A stretch of DNA of 14,429 bases from G020350405 sp964513655 (GCA_964513655.1 CAZENQ010000082.1:1-14429); one strand, 5' to 3'. Shown: positions 7,475 through 14,225, numbered from the stretch's first letter. Notes: a model not told the origin generated them from the letters alone. Numbers and translations: made by a program.

Positions 7475-10195
7475 ATGGGAAAAAGGAAATTTTCGAAAAT
7501 CACGTATTCGGCCGGCTCGGCGCTTATTTTAGCGGTGGTTCTGACGAGTCTGCTTGCTATTGTCGGGACGATATTTCTCATGGCCGCCCGGGTGGACAAA
7601 ATCGCGACTTCAGCCATATCAGAAAACAAGGAGCTGAATTTCGCGGTTGAAGCGGTGCTTGCGAAGATATCGCGGGAACTGGCTTTAGATGTGCCCGGCA
7701 ACGGCGCCGAATACTACGACTACCCCGGCGACAATGACAAATGGCTGGCAAGTCTTGAACCGTATAAAGACAGCAATGACTATAGGTGGCGGCAGATAAG
7801 CGATGTTACAGGGTACATAAATCGTGAGTGGGGCGATTCAAGTCGAGAGGATGTGCCCGCGGAGATTATCGAGGACCGCAAGAGGATAGATTTAAAAAAC
7901 AACGGGGATTTAGAGGAACAGCCCGCCGATGCAGATGGTGACGGCGTGGCCGATTCGAAGTGGGTTGAGCTTGATGGTACGACGTCCGGCAAGGGCAAAC
8001 CCATTTACGCCGCTATCAGGGTCATCGACAACGGCGGGATGATAAATGTCAACACGGCGTATGAGTTCGACCCCAATGGGGCACCCAGCCGCGATAGAAT
8101 CGATGGCTCAAGTCTGTCCCAGATAAATCTGGCCGCTTTGAGACGCGGAGCAACACCGTTTAGTAACTTGCATAGGATGAGAGAGGGGCGCGAAACCTGG
8201 GACCTCGCCAGATATATGGACGATGTTGTCTGGCGAATAGAGAAGCCCGATGGATTGTGGACCCCTTTCGATATCTCCGATGAGTTGAAGTTGCGAAATA
8301 GATACATAATTAGTAAGACGTCGATTAAAACACGAATCGGTAATCTTTGGACAAAAGCGTTTGGCTGGAAACCTTACGTCCCCCGCAATGAATCCGACCA
8401 CTCTATTACGGATGCCAATGAGTGGTTTTGGTACGCCAACAACAGTTCTTCGGATGCTGATGATTACAACTATCGCCACATTGCTACAACCTACAATATG
8501 GACCGTATTACAGCCCCGAATGGTGACAAGATGCTCAATATCAACGACGCTAATGCCAGAGATGTATACGAGACAGTAAGAGAGGCCCTCGCCGACCCCA
8601 ATTTCGCGGATGTGGCTGCGCAGGTAGCCGTTAACCTGATTGATTTTCGCGATGGCGATTCAAATGTTACCGTCTTTGATCCGCCTCCGACCGGTGGCAA
8701 GAGGTATTACGGCTTTGAAAGTCCCTGTATTTATATATCCGAACTGGTCCATAAATTCAAGAAACTCATTCCTCCTGGCGGCCCTATTGGTCCCGGGGGG
8801 GAGGTTGGGCCTGTCATCTACCGGTCCTATGCGATAGAGCTTTATAAGCCTTATCCTTTGGATAAAGCGCCCATCGAAAACGACTGGAAGCTCGTGATAG
8901 GTGAGACTCCTGGTGGCCCTATTGGTGCCCCTGTTTTTGGCGCGAAGGAGTATGATATTGAATGGTCGGGCACAGAAGACTTTCACGTAATACTATTTGA
9001 AGACCCGGAAGCGGAGTTGAACGTAGATTCTGCTGCTTCCGTGCAAGAACCACCTTTTGCTCGTTATAGTGAAATTTTCGAGGGTGGCGACCTTGTAGAA
9101 CTGCAGCGCCGCGTCCGTGCCAATGATGGTCGTGATATTTGGATTACTGTTGATTCGAGCCTTGTGCCGGACGCCAACGCTAACGGCAGCCCGTGGTTAA
9201 ATCCCAATGCAGATTCTATTTCTCGCAGTGTTCGGAGGGACATTAGGCCGCACAAGAACATAAGGCGCTTGTGGTCGGCTCCCCGTAGCGGTTCAACGCT
9301 TGGCGGTGATAACAACCACGAGGACTCCAACACAGGTATAATTCAGGCTCATCCTGCAGATGAAAAGTTTACAAATGTCGGCGAAATCGGGATGGTTTTC
9401 CGCAAAGGCGCATACTATAGAAACAGGGGGAACCGCGCCGGTGCGATCGGGTATAGTCCCGATAAGGATGAAGAGGATGAAGTGCGTCTCGATTTGGCAG
9501 ACCCTGATTTCCAGCAGATATTCAGGTATCTGACCCGTTTTGACCCTACGCGTGATGGTATTGATAACGATGGTGACGGCGAGGGTGAAGGAACTGGGGT
9601 AGATGGTGATGAGCTTAAGGTTCCCGGCAGAATAAACATTAATACCGCACCGTGGTATGTGATAGCGCAATTACCCTGGGTCTCCCAGAGACGAGGCGGC
9701 TACAACAATGTTGCTCTTGCCCAGGCGATAGTGGCTTATCGAGATAAGACCGATGTTGTCGATCAAAGTAACATTAACTACGATGACCGGGAGACGGCCA
9801 CAGGGATTGACCGAGTAAGGGAAACAGCCGGCTTTGCGAGCATCGGAGAGCTGACAACTGTAATAAATAAAAAGAATGAAGATGCTTACAGCATGCATTA
9901 CTACATTTTGGGTCCTGAAGAAAATGATGATTTGGATGGTTTTCCCGATTTGACAGCGCCGGACCACCCTTTAGGCGGGGCGGCGGATGATTTTGAAGAG
10001 CGGGACGTTATTTTTGCGAGGATTAGCGACCTTGTTACTGTGCGGAGCGATGTCTTTACCGCATATATTCTCGTTCGCATCGGCATCGACGGCCCGCAGA
10101 AAAGGGCTATAGCCGTACTTGACAGAAGCAGTGTCTATCCCAGTGGCGGCAAAGTAAGGGTCGCTGCGCTGCACCCGGTTCCTGACCCAAGGTAG
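7475..10195 (+). CDS. gspK: Oversized GspK-like pseudopilus tip protein
   Basis: GspK caps the pseudopilus tip in type II secretion systems and normally has about 330 residues; this one has 906. ATG 7475 is preferred over in-frame TTG 7460 and GTG 7469 because it gives the leader MGKRKFSKITYSAG before the hydrophobic SALILAVVLTSLLAIVG. As is known for GspK, the mature N-terminus lacks Glu5 (Leu here). The diagnostic NxNTA motif appears twice: INVNTA at 190-195, preceded by an Asp-rich DADGDG loop (152-157), and GRININTAPW at 718-727, preceded by another Asp/Gly loop and followed by QAIVAYRD and FASIGEL as in the GspK SAM-like helical domain. A third related site, NINDA, is at about 355. Gly-rich PGGPIG occurs twice (about residues 434 and 480). 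The extra central 500 residues are unassigned. No terminator hairpin follows the stop. Confidence 0.85.
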   Translation: MGKRKFSKITYSAGSALILAVVLTSLLAIVGTIFLMAARVDKIATSAISENKELNFAVEAVLAKISRELALDVPGNGAEYYDYPGDNDKWLASLEPYKDSNDYRWRQISDVTGYINREWGDSSREDVPAEIIEDRKRIDLKNNGDLEEQPADADGDGVADSKWVELDGTTSGKGKPIYAAIRVIDNGGMINVNTAYEFDPNGAPSRDRIDGSSLSQINLAALRRGATPFSNLHRMREGRETWDLARYMDDVVWRIEKPDGLWTPFDISDELKLRNRYIISKTSIKTRIGNLWTKAFGWKPYVPRNESDHSITDANEWFWYANNSSSDADDYNYRHIATTYNMDRITAPNGDKMLNINDANARDVYETVREALADPNFADVAAQVAVNLIDFRDGDSNVTVFDPPPTGGKRYYGFESPCIYISELVHKFKKLIPPGGPIGPGGEVGPVIYRSYAIELYKPYPLDKAPIENDWKLVIGETPGGPIGAPVFGAKEYDIEWSGTEDFHVILFEDPEAELNVDSAASVQEPPFARYSEIFEGGDLVELQRRVRANDGRDIWITVDSSLVPDANANGSPWLNPNADSISRSVRRDIRPHKNIRRLWSAPRSGSTLGGDNNHEDSNTGIIQAHPADEKFTNVGEIGMVFRKGAYYRNRGNRAGAIGYSPDKDEEDEVRLDLADPDFQQIFRYLTRFDPTRDGIDNDGDGEGEGTGVDGDELKVPGRININTAPWYVIAQLPWVSQRRGGYNNVALAQAIVAYRDKTDVVDQSNINYDDRETATGIDRVRETAGFASIGELTTVINKKNEDAYSMHYYILGPEENDDLDGFPDLTAPDHPLGGAADDFEERDVIFARISDLVTVRSDVFTAYILVRIGIDGPQKRAIAVLDRSSVYPSGGKVRVAALHPVPDPR

Positions 10196-10250
10196 ATTAT
10201 TCGGTTGAGGCTGTGCGTGGAAGATAAAAGTTTTTGAGTAGATTTTTTGC

Positions 10251-10279
10251 TTGACATTACAGCTTGAAGATGTTATAAT
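10251..10279 (+). promoter_or_regulatory. Consensus sigma-70 promoter with extended -10
   Basis: TTGACA at 10251-10256 and TATAAT at 10274-10279 are separated by exactly 17 bp, and TG at 10271-10272 gives an extended -10. All twelve hexamer positions match consensus. The predicted transcription start is about 10286, some 290 nt ahead of the PEP-CTERM gene. It marks the end of the secretion operon and the start of a new transcription unit. Confidence 0.85.
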
Positions 10280-10285
10280 GCTGTT

Positions 10286-10578
10286 CTATTAATGGGGTGG
10301 AAGAAACTCGCTTAATACATACACCCGATTTCGCCTGAAGAGGAGAAGTGCTTGCTGTGCGCGCTTATGACTCGCCAGCTGCTTTGGCACAAGACGGTGA
10401 ATAGGCCGGCACCTGTTGTGTCGGTTTAACGCTATAGAGACGTACATTTAGAAGTTTTTTAAGTTGGAGCAGGCTGAAATACTCATATTTGAGTGTCTGT
10501 GCCTGTGATGCTTTAGGTCAGGCAGGCGTAATTATTGCGCGGCTCGCGTAATTACGCTGTGTTTGACAGGAGAAGTCA
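10286..10578 (+). ncRNA. Long structured 5' leader or small RNA of unknown class
   Basis: About 290 nt between the predicted transcription start and the PEP-CTERM start codon holds no credible gene but several hairpins. GGGTG (10295-10299) pairs with CACCC (10322-10326). AGGCCGGCAC (10403-10412) pairs with GTGTCGGTTT (10418-10427), including three G-U pairs, around a 5-nt loop. CAGGC (10470-10474) pairs with GCCTG (10501-10505), enclosing ATACTCA/TGAGTGT (10480-10486/10491-10497). A T6 run at 10455-10460 could end a shorter RNA of about 170 nt, but no stem abuts it. I compared it by eye with tmRNA, 6S, SRP RNA, RNase P and c-di-GMP riboswitch hallmarks and found none. It may be a cis-regulatory leader or a separate small RNA. 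Confidence 0.45.
10526..10557 (+). promoter_or_regulatory. Palindromic box pair upstream of the PEP-CTERM gene
   Basis: GCGTAATTACGC at 10546-10557 is a perfect 12-bp palindrome. The half GCGTAATTA also occurs at 10526-10534, exactly 20 bp upstream, followed by an imperfect right half. Two copies two helical turns apart suggest cooperative binding of a dimeric regulator; alternatively the palindrome forms an RNA hairpin just before the ribosome-binding site (AGGAG at 10568-10572). It lies well downstream of the promoter, so a DNA-binding role would be as a roadblock. Confidence 0.4.
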
Positions 10579-11250
10579 ATGAAAAGCTTGTTATTCTCTT
10601 GTGTGTTGGGGGCTTTGGTGTGTCTTGCGTTGGCCTCAGTTGCCTCGGCTACACTCGTATCCGGCTCGGATAAGTGGGGTATTTCGCTGGATGATGGTGA
10701 ATCGTACACAGCCATCGCGCATTATGCTCTGGACAGTGTCGGGTTCATTCGGACGCCCCAGCAGACACTCGATTATCAGGAGGGCGGGGCGTGGAATAAC
10801 ATTGGTTGGCAGACGGTATTATACGATGCGGAGGGCATGGTTGTTGAGGTCGACGATGGGGGCTGGGTAGTTGACCCGGGAGAGACCGCCAAATGGGCCT
10901 ATATGTATGGGCCACGGATTACCAATACCATAGGAGAGGATGTGACTAAGTGGTTCGTCTATAGCCTCTATTACGAGTGGGATGATGAGGCTGAGGGGTT
11001 TGACCCTGACTGGCCTGTGTATATAGACACGGCTGTTTTCGATGGTTCGTTTGGTTCGGCTCCAACCGACTATTGGGGCTGGCGGGGCACATCCGGCGAC
11101 CCAGGTAGTTGGGAGTATCGGGATGAGCCCTACTATAAAGATGATCCCGCCTATGAGGAGGGGTTCTTCGACAATAAGACTCCCGAGCCGGCAACGGTAT
11201 GCCTTCTCGGTCTCGGCGCATTCTTTTTAATAAGAAGAAGAAGACGCTAA
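10579..11250 (+). CDS. PEP-CTERM sorting-domain protein
   Basis: Secreted protein of 223 residues with a signal peptide (MKSLLFSCVLGALVCLALAS, cut after ASA at about residue 24) and a C-terminal PEP-CTERM tail: PEP at 202-204, a hydrophobic segment (ATVCLLGLGAFFLI) and a run of five arginines at the end. In the known system an exosortase recognises this tail for sorting to the envelope or extracellular matrix; no exosortase gene is in the window. The start is well supported by AGGAG seven bases upstream. The mature part is acidic and rich in Trp and Tyr, with no recognised catalytic motif or repeat; it may be a small beta-rich surface protein. It is transcribed from its own consensus promoter with a long leader, not from the secretion operon. 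Confidence 0.88.
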   Translation: MKSLLFSCVLGALVCLALASVASATLVSGSDKWGISLDDGESYTAIAHYALDSVGFIRTPQQTLDYQEGGAWNNIGWQTVLYDAEGMVVEVDDGGWVVDPGETAKWAYMYGPRITNTIGEDVTKWFVYSLYYEWDDEAEGFDPDWPVYIDTAVFDGSFGSAPTDYWGWRGTSGDPGSWEYRDEPYYKDDPAYEEGFFDNKTPEPATVCLLGLGAFFLIRRRRR

Positions 11251-11352
11251 AGCTTCATAGCGAAAAGTGCTAAATGGGAACGGAGCTTCTGTGGGCCTTC
11301 GGCAATCAATCCTTCTGAATTCTGGGCGGTATATTTTAAGATGTTGCGCCCA
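11251..11352. other. Convergent intergenic region with weak hairpin
   Basis: The PEP-CTERM gene and the inositol-monophosphatase-like gene converge here. TGGGCG (11323-11328) can pair with CGCCCA (11347-11352) around an 18-nt loop directly beyond the minus-strand stop codon. No T-run follows on either strand, so a terminator role is only possible. Confidence 0.25.
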
Positions 11353-12177
11353 TTATGCGGTTTTAAACTTTAGAAGCTTTAAGATTTGCGGGTGGACTTT
11401 CTTATTGGCGGCAACTGCCGGCAGTTCCTCGCCCTCGTAATTTTCCAAATCTATTGGAAATATTTTTCCGCCTTGCCAGTTGCTCAGGATGGCCCCTGCG
11501 GCCTCAGCAAGCAGTACCCCGGCCGCTATGTCCCACAGCTTCGGGCGGTTGATGATAGTGGCGACGAGACTGCCCTTTGCCACATAGGCAAGTTGCAGTG
11601 CTGTTGTGCCGAGATTGCGGAATCTCGTCTGCTGGATGATTTCGCGTGCCCACCGCGGCACCCCTTTATCAAAGTGGCTGTCTAGGCCTACGCTTGAAAA
11701 GTTGTCCATCGATTCCTGGCTTGCGTTTATTCTTCTGCCGTTTAGTTGTGCCTCACTATCTTTGACGGTGGTGAACATCGAGTCCGTGGCCGGCTCGAAA
11801 ATTACGCCCACAATCGGTTCGCCCTTGTACATTACTGCAATACTTATGGTAAAGAGAAGCATCCGGTGCGCAAAGTTGTTGGTTCCGTCTATCGGGTCGA
11901 TAACCCACCAGATAGGCTCGGATGCCCTCGGCGGCTGCTTGAAAATCTTACCTTCGCTGGTTTCCTCGGCGAGAAAGCCGTGGTCAGGGTAGGTCTCTTT
12001 GATGCGGTCCACTATTATCTGCTGGCATCGAGCGTCGGCCTGCGTTACCAGCTCGCTGTCGTTCTTTATCGAGACCTTGAGGTAGTTGATTTCTTCCATC
12101 GCCCGCTGTCCAGCGAGGCGAGCTGCCACGATGGCAGTCTCGAGTATCCTGCTTAGATTTCTATGCTCCAGTACCAT
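11353..12177 (-). CDS. suhB: Inositol monophosphatase family phosphatase
   Basis: Mg2+-dependent phosphomonoesterase of the inositol monophosphatase family, 274 residues, the family's normal length. The frame extends to 12252, but ATG at 12177 is chosen: AAAGG lies about five bases upstream on the minus strand, and the extension would overlap the divergent gene. Metal-binding motifs are intact: E71 in FLAEET, D94 and D97 in WWVIDPIDGTNNF, and D216 in WDIAAG, matching the ligand pattern of the family. TQAD (45-48) is the early conserved Asp motif. Substrates in this family range from inositol phosphate to 3'-phosphoadenosine 5'-phosphate and histidinol phosphate; sequence alone does not choose, so the symbol is tentative. 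It is monocistronic here and shares its upstream region with the DUF2752 gene. Confidence 0.92.
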   Translation of the reverse strand: MVLEHRNLSRILETAIVAARLAGQRAMEEINYLKVSIKNDSELVTQADARCQQIIVDRIKETYPDHGFLAEETSEGKIFKQPPRASEPIWWVIDPIDGTNNFAHRMLLFTISIAVMYKGEPIVGVIFEPATDSMFTTVKDSEAQLNGRRINASQESMDNFSSVGLDSHFDKGVPRWAREIIQQTRFRNLGTTALQLAYVAKGSLVATIINRPKLWDIAAGVLLAEAAGAILSNWQGGKIFPIDLENYEGEELPAVAANKKVHPQILKLLKFKTA

Positions 12178-12199
12178 TAGTGCCTTTCTCTCAGTGACC

Positions 12200-12240
12200 T
12201 TGACATAACTACTACCTTGTCCTATTCTAACGTAGTTATG
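12200..12240 (+). promoter_or_regulatory. Promoter of the DUF2752 gene, bracketed by an inverted repeat
   Basis: TTGACA at 12200-12205 and TATTCT at 12223-12228 are 17 bp apart, placing transcription start at about 12235, two or three bases before ATG 12238. A perfect 9-bp inverted repeat, CATAACTAC (12204-12212) and GTAGTTATG (12232-12240), overlaps the -35 element and the start codon with a 19-bp spacer. This looks like an operator, or a hairpin in a longer transcript. Confidence 0.55.
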
Positions 12241-12252
12241 CAAACAAGCCAA
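12224..12252 (-). promoter_or_regulatory. Candidate promoter of the phosphatase gene
   Basis: On the minus strand TTGGCT (12252-12247) and TAGAAT (12229-12224) are separated by 17 bp. The -10 overlaps that of the divergent plus-strand promoter almost completely, so the two polymerases would compete. Predicted transcription start is about 12217, leaving a 40-nt leader with the AAAGG ribosome-binding site. Confidence 0.4.
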
Positions 12253-12705
12253 CAGCTAAATAAGCCGAGAATTCACCGTCGTGCGTCTTTTCACCAGCGG
12301 CTCACAGCCGGAGTCGTTTTATTGGTGGTCATTGTTTCATTCGGTCTGTTCTGGCTGTCAGGACATTATAAAGTCAGCCTGTGGCCATTTCCCTGCGGCT
12401 TTAAGCAGAATTACGGTCTGCCGTGTCCAGGTTGTGGTATAACTACTTCGGTGGTTACTTTTGCTCAAGGCAGAATTCTTGAGGCATTTTATATCCAGCC
12501 GGCCGGCGCATTATTGTGTTGTTTGCTGGTGTTTTCGGCATTTTTGGCTTTTCTGATAGCTGTTTTTGGAGTATATTTTGGTTTCCTCAATCGCTTTTTT
12601 ACCGAAGTTAAGCTAATATATTTGATTTTAGCCTTGATAGTCGTTATTGCGGGCGGCTGGGCGGTAACACTGGCTCGGGCGCTGGCGGTGAGCAGCCAAG
12701 GCTAA
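12238..12705 (+). CDS. DUF2752 family membrane protein
   Basis: Small inner-membrane protein of 155 residues and unknown biochemical role. The DUF2752 hallmark is present: PCGFKQNYGLPCPGCGITTS near residues 50-69, a CPxCGxT motif with an additional upstream Cys. Three hydrophobic segments follow the family pattern, at about residues 22-44, 82-110 and 122-145. ATG 12238 is preferred over in-frame TTG 12217, which lies upstream of the predicted transcription start. No ribosome-binding site precedes either, consistent with a leaderless message. The neighbouring lipoprotein gene starts 33 bp downstream, so the two are probably cotranscribed. The CPGCG pair could bind metal or act in thiol chemistry; that is speculation. 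Confidence 0.85.
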   Translation: MQTSQQLNKPRIHRRASFHQRLTAGVVLLVVIVSFGLFWLSGHYKVSLWPFPCGFKQNYGLPCPGCGITTSVVTFAQGRILEAFYIQPAGALLCCLLVFSAFLAFLIAVFGVYFGFLNRFFTEVKLIYLILALIVVIAGGWAVTLARALAVSSQG

Positions 12706-12738
12706 GTGAAACGGAAAAAGGTCGTGGCAGGTGAAAAA

Positions 12739-13419
12739 ATGAGAAAACTGAGCGTGTTTCTTGGTTTGGCTATGGTTTTTCCGCACAGCGGTTGTAAGTT
12801 GGCGGGATTTGTACCTGTTCTGGGTACTCCGACCAGGTACGAGAAAAAGATTCCTGCCGAATATGACCTTACTAAGCATAAAGAGCAGAAGATGCTGGTG
12901 CTTGTTAATCAGCCCGGCTGGCTCGGAGCCCAGGTAAACCTGCGTTATTACCTGACAGAGGCCATAAATGAAAATCTCACAAAAAAAGTCAGAATTAAGG
13001 CTGAGTATCTCGCTGGCTATGATGAATTGTCCAAATATCGCTCTAATCACCCTAATTTCTCACTTCTGCCGGTTGTAGAGGTGGGAGCGGCGTTGGATGC
13101 CAATATGGTGTTGCTGGTAGTAGTAGAAGATTACCAGCTTACCAAAATGGGCGAAATGGACTATTATAAGGGGTTTCTGGCTGCACGAACTGCGCTTATT
13201 GACGTGGGCAGCGGAGAGAAACTGTGGCCTAAATCGGGCGAAAGCAAGACTGTCAGGGTTGGCTTTGAAATGGAGCAGGGCAGCCAAGAATCCGCTGTTG
13301 TAAGGCTGGCAGCTGATTGTGCTCACTGTACGGTAAGGTATTTTTATGACTGTATTGTGGCCAACTTTAAGATTCCTGATGACCGGAGCGGGGCCGGGTG
13401 GGAGGACTGGGGGGAGTAA
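12739..13419 (+). CDS. Putative lipoprotein with a CsgG/LpoB-like fold
   Basis: Predicted envelope lipoprotein of 226 residues. ATG 12739 is chosen over GTG 12706 because AGGTG (12729-12733) sits six bases upstream and the protein then starts with a compact signal sequence, MRKLSVFLGLAMVFPHSGC. Cys19 would be lipidated, though the lipobox HSGC has His where Leu is usual. The rest reads as an alternating alpha/beta domain: MLVLVNQPGW, a helix with LRYYLTEAINENLTKKV, VEVGAALDANMVLLVVVEDY, then GFLAARTALIDVGSGEKLWP. The pattern of a family-unknown opening strand, an L.A..vv.v.v strand and a D..tG...W strand recalls CsgG, LpoB and other TolB-N-like envelope proteins. This is a fold impression, not an established homology. 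The coding end is G-rich, with a quadruplex motif at 13390-13414. Confidence 0.6.
   Translation: MRKLSVFLGLAMVFPHSGCKLAGFVPVLGTPTRYEKKIPAEYDLTKHKEQKMLVLVNQPGWLGAQVNLRYYLTEAINENLTKKVRIKAEYLAGYDELSKYRSNHPNFSLLPVVEVGAALDANMVLLVVVEDYQLTKMGEMDYYKGFLAARTALIDVGSGEKLWPKSGESKTVRVGFEMEQGSQESAVVRLAADCAHCTVRYFYDCIVANFKIPDDRSGAGWEDWGE
13390..13414 (+). other. G-quadruplex motif at the end of the lipoprotein gene
   Basis: Four G-runs (GGGG, GGG, GGG, GGGGGG) with loops of 2, 1 and 6 nt lie on the coding strand just before the stop codon, encoding the Gly/Trp-rich tail. Such a motif could fold in the mRNA 3' end, but G-rich sequence alone explains it equally well. Confidence 0.4.
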
Positions 13420-13441
13420 AAGTGATGTTGGAGGGAGGTTG

Positions 13442-13520
13442 GTTTTTGGGTTAAAAATGGGGGTGGAGAATTTGACAGGTGCGGGATCGCCCTTGTTTTT
13501 GGGCTAAAAATGGGGGTTGG
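13442..13520 (+). repeat. Direct repeat of about 25 bp, 53 bp apart
   Basis: GTTTTTGGGTTAAAAATGGG starting at 13442 recurs as GTTTTTGGGCTAAAAATGGG starting at 13495; both continue GG then TGG or TTGG. One substitution and one small change separate them. Function unknown. Confidence 0.7.
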
Positions 13521-13537
13521 GAGTGTGGAAACATTCG

Positions 13538-13583
13538 ACAAAGTGTTTCAAAGTGTGAAAAGTTTGGAAAAAGTGAGAAAAAG
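13538..13583 (+). other. Phased A-tracts (predicted bent DNA)
   Basis: Five A-tracts are centred at about 13541, 13551, 13560, 13570 and 13580, close to one helical turn apart; the first two lie in a 10-bp tandem CAAAGTGT repeat. This is the pattern of intrinsically curved DNA. Confidence 0.5.
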
Positions 13584-13649
13584 GGGTGAAATTGCGCTCG
13601 AATAAGTTTGCGAAATGTGTAAAACGTTTGAAAATTTATAACAAAAAAA

Positions 13650-13684
13650 GGAGTAAGGAGTAAGAAGTAAGGAGTAAGGAGGGG
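13650..13684 (+). repeat. GGAGTAA heptanucleotide tandem repeat
   Basis: Four exact-length units GGAGTAA, GGAGTAA, GAAGTAA, GGAGTAA plus a partial fifth (GGAGGGG). The strict 7-bp period suggests slippage-prone DNA; similar units are common in metagenomic contigs as I recall. Confidence 0.85.
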
Positions 13685-13769
13685 TCTGGATCCGGGGGCC
13701 GGGTGCCTTGCGAGGACGCGGGCGCGTTGACGAGTAAATGCGAGAGAGTTGTCGTTTTAGACCGGGCAA

Positions 13770-13873
13770 GATTGGTTTCGTTTTGGCCGGGTCTGCCAGT
13801 TGTTCATTTTCGTAAATCTTTGTTATAGCTGAGTATATGTTCATTTTTTCCTTTCGAAAATTGGTTTCGTTTT
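13770..13873 (-). repeat. Intergenic repeat module, copy A
   Basis: The module is bounded by two ATTGGTTTCGTTTT boxes at 13771-13784 and 13860-13873, 89 bp apart. The core 13805-13873 matches copy B at 14156-14225 with about nine substitutions and one indel over about 70 bp. GGCCGGGTCTGC (13785-13796) also recurs at copy B. Read on the minus strand it yields peptides of the KPI..KMN type, which I recall as spurious ORFs in planctomycete genomes. Confidence 0.8.
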
Positions 13874-13905
13874 ACATTTTTTGGTTAGCCACAAAGGCTT
13901 TTTTT

Positions 13906-13934
13906 GCCACAGAGCACGCAGAGGACACGGAGGC
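13906..13934. repeat. CACAGAG-type dispersed repeat fragment
   Basis: GCCACAGAGCACGCAGAGGA followed by CACGGAGGC, with its short CAGAG/GACACGG sub-repeats, matches a family of intergenic repeats seen in many environmental bacterial genomes (from memory). A T-run and AGCC/GGCT stem precede it at 13887-13905. Confidence 0.55.
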
Positions 13935-14037
13935 AAACTTTAGTCTGCATCGCATCAAAATCAGGTCGGCCTGGTGTACTTCGGAAGGCCTGTTCTCGAT
14001 GTGAACATCTGCGAAAGGCATGCCCAGAGTCCACTGG

Positions 14038-14055
14038 TTTGCCGGGGGCGGCAAA
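14038..14055. repeat. Perfect 7-bp hairpin between the repeat copies
   Basis: TTTGCCG (14038-14044) and CGGCAAA (14049-14055) form a stem with a GGGG loop in the 220-bp segment separating copies A and B. Confidence 0.55.
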
Positions 14056-14120
14056 GCCTTTTCTGAAGCCGACCAAATGAGTCGCAGGAGTAGTGCACAG
14101 AGGGGCGGCCGGGTCTGCGA

Positions 14121-14225
14121 GATTGGGTTCGTTTTTTCGGTTGAGCGGAGGAGAGCATTTTCGTAATTCTTTGTTGTGGCTGAGTTTATGTTCATTTTTT
14201 GCCCTTCGGAAATTGGGTTTGTTTG
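14121..14225 (-). repeat. Intergenic repeat module, copy B
   Basis: The module is bounded by ATTGGGTTCGTTTT at 14122-14135 and ATTGGGTTTGTTTG at 14212-14225, 90 bp apart, mirroring copy A (89 bp). GGCCGGGTCTGC (14107-14118) lies just before the first box, whereas in copy A it lies just after it, so units appear joined in different registers. No transposase or target-site duplication is evident. Confidence 0.8.

Noticed and set aside
10196..10250. Terminator after the GspK-like gene
   Set aside because: T-runs are present but no stem adjoins them.
10286..10578. Leader as tmRNA, 6S RNA, SRP RNA, RNase P RNA or c-di-GMP riboswitch
   Set aside because: None of the conserved cores of these RNAs was found by eye.
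12178..12252. 25-residue N-terminal extension of the phosphatase
   Set aside because: It would cross the divergent promoters and overlap the other gene; family length and ribosome-binding site favour 12177.
13442..14225. CRISPR array
   Set aside because: Repeats are too few, too divergent and unevenly spaced, with no cas genes.
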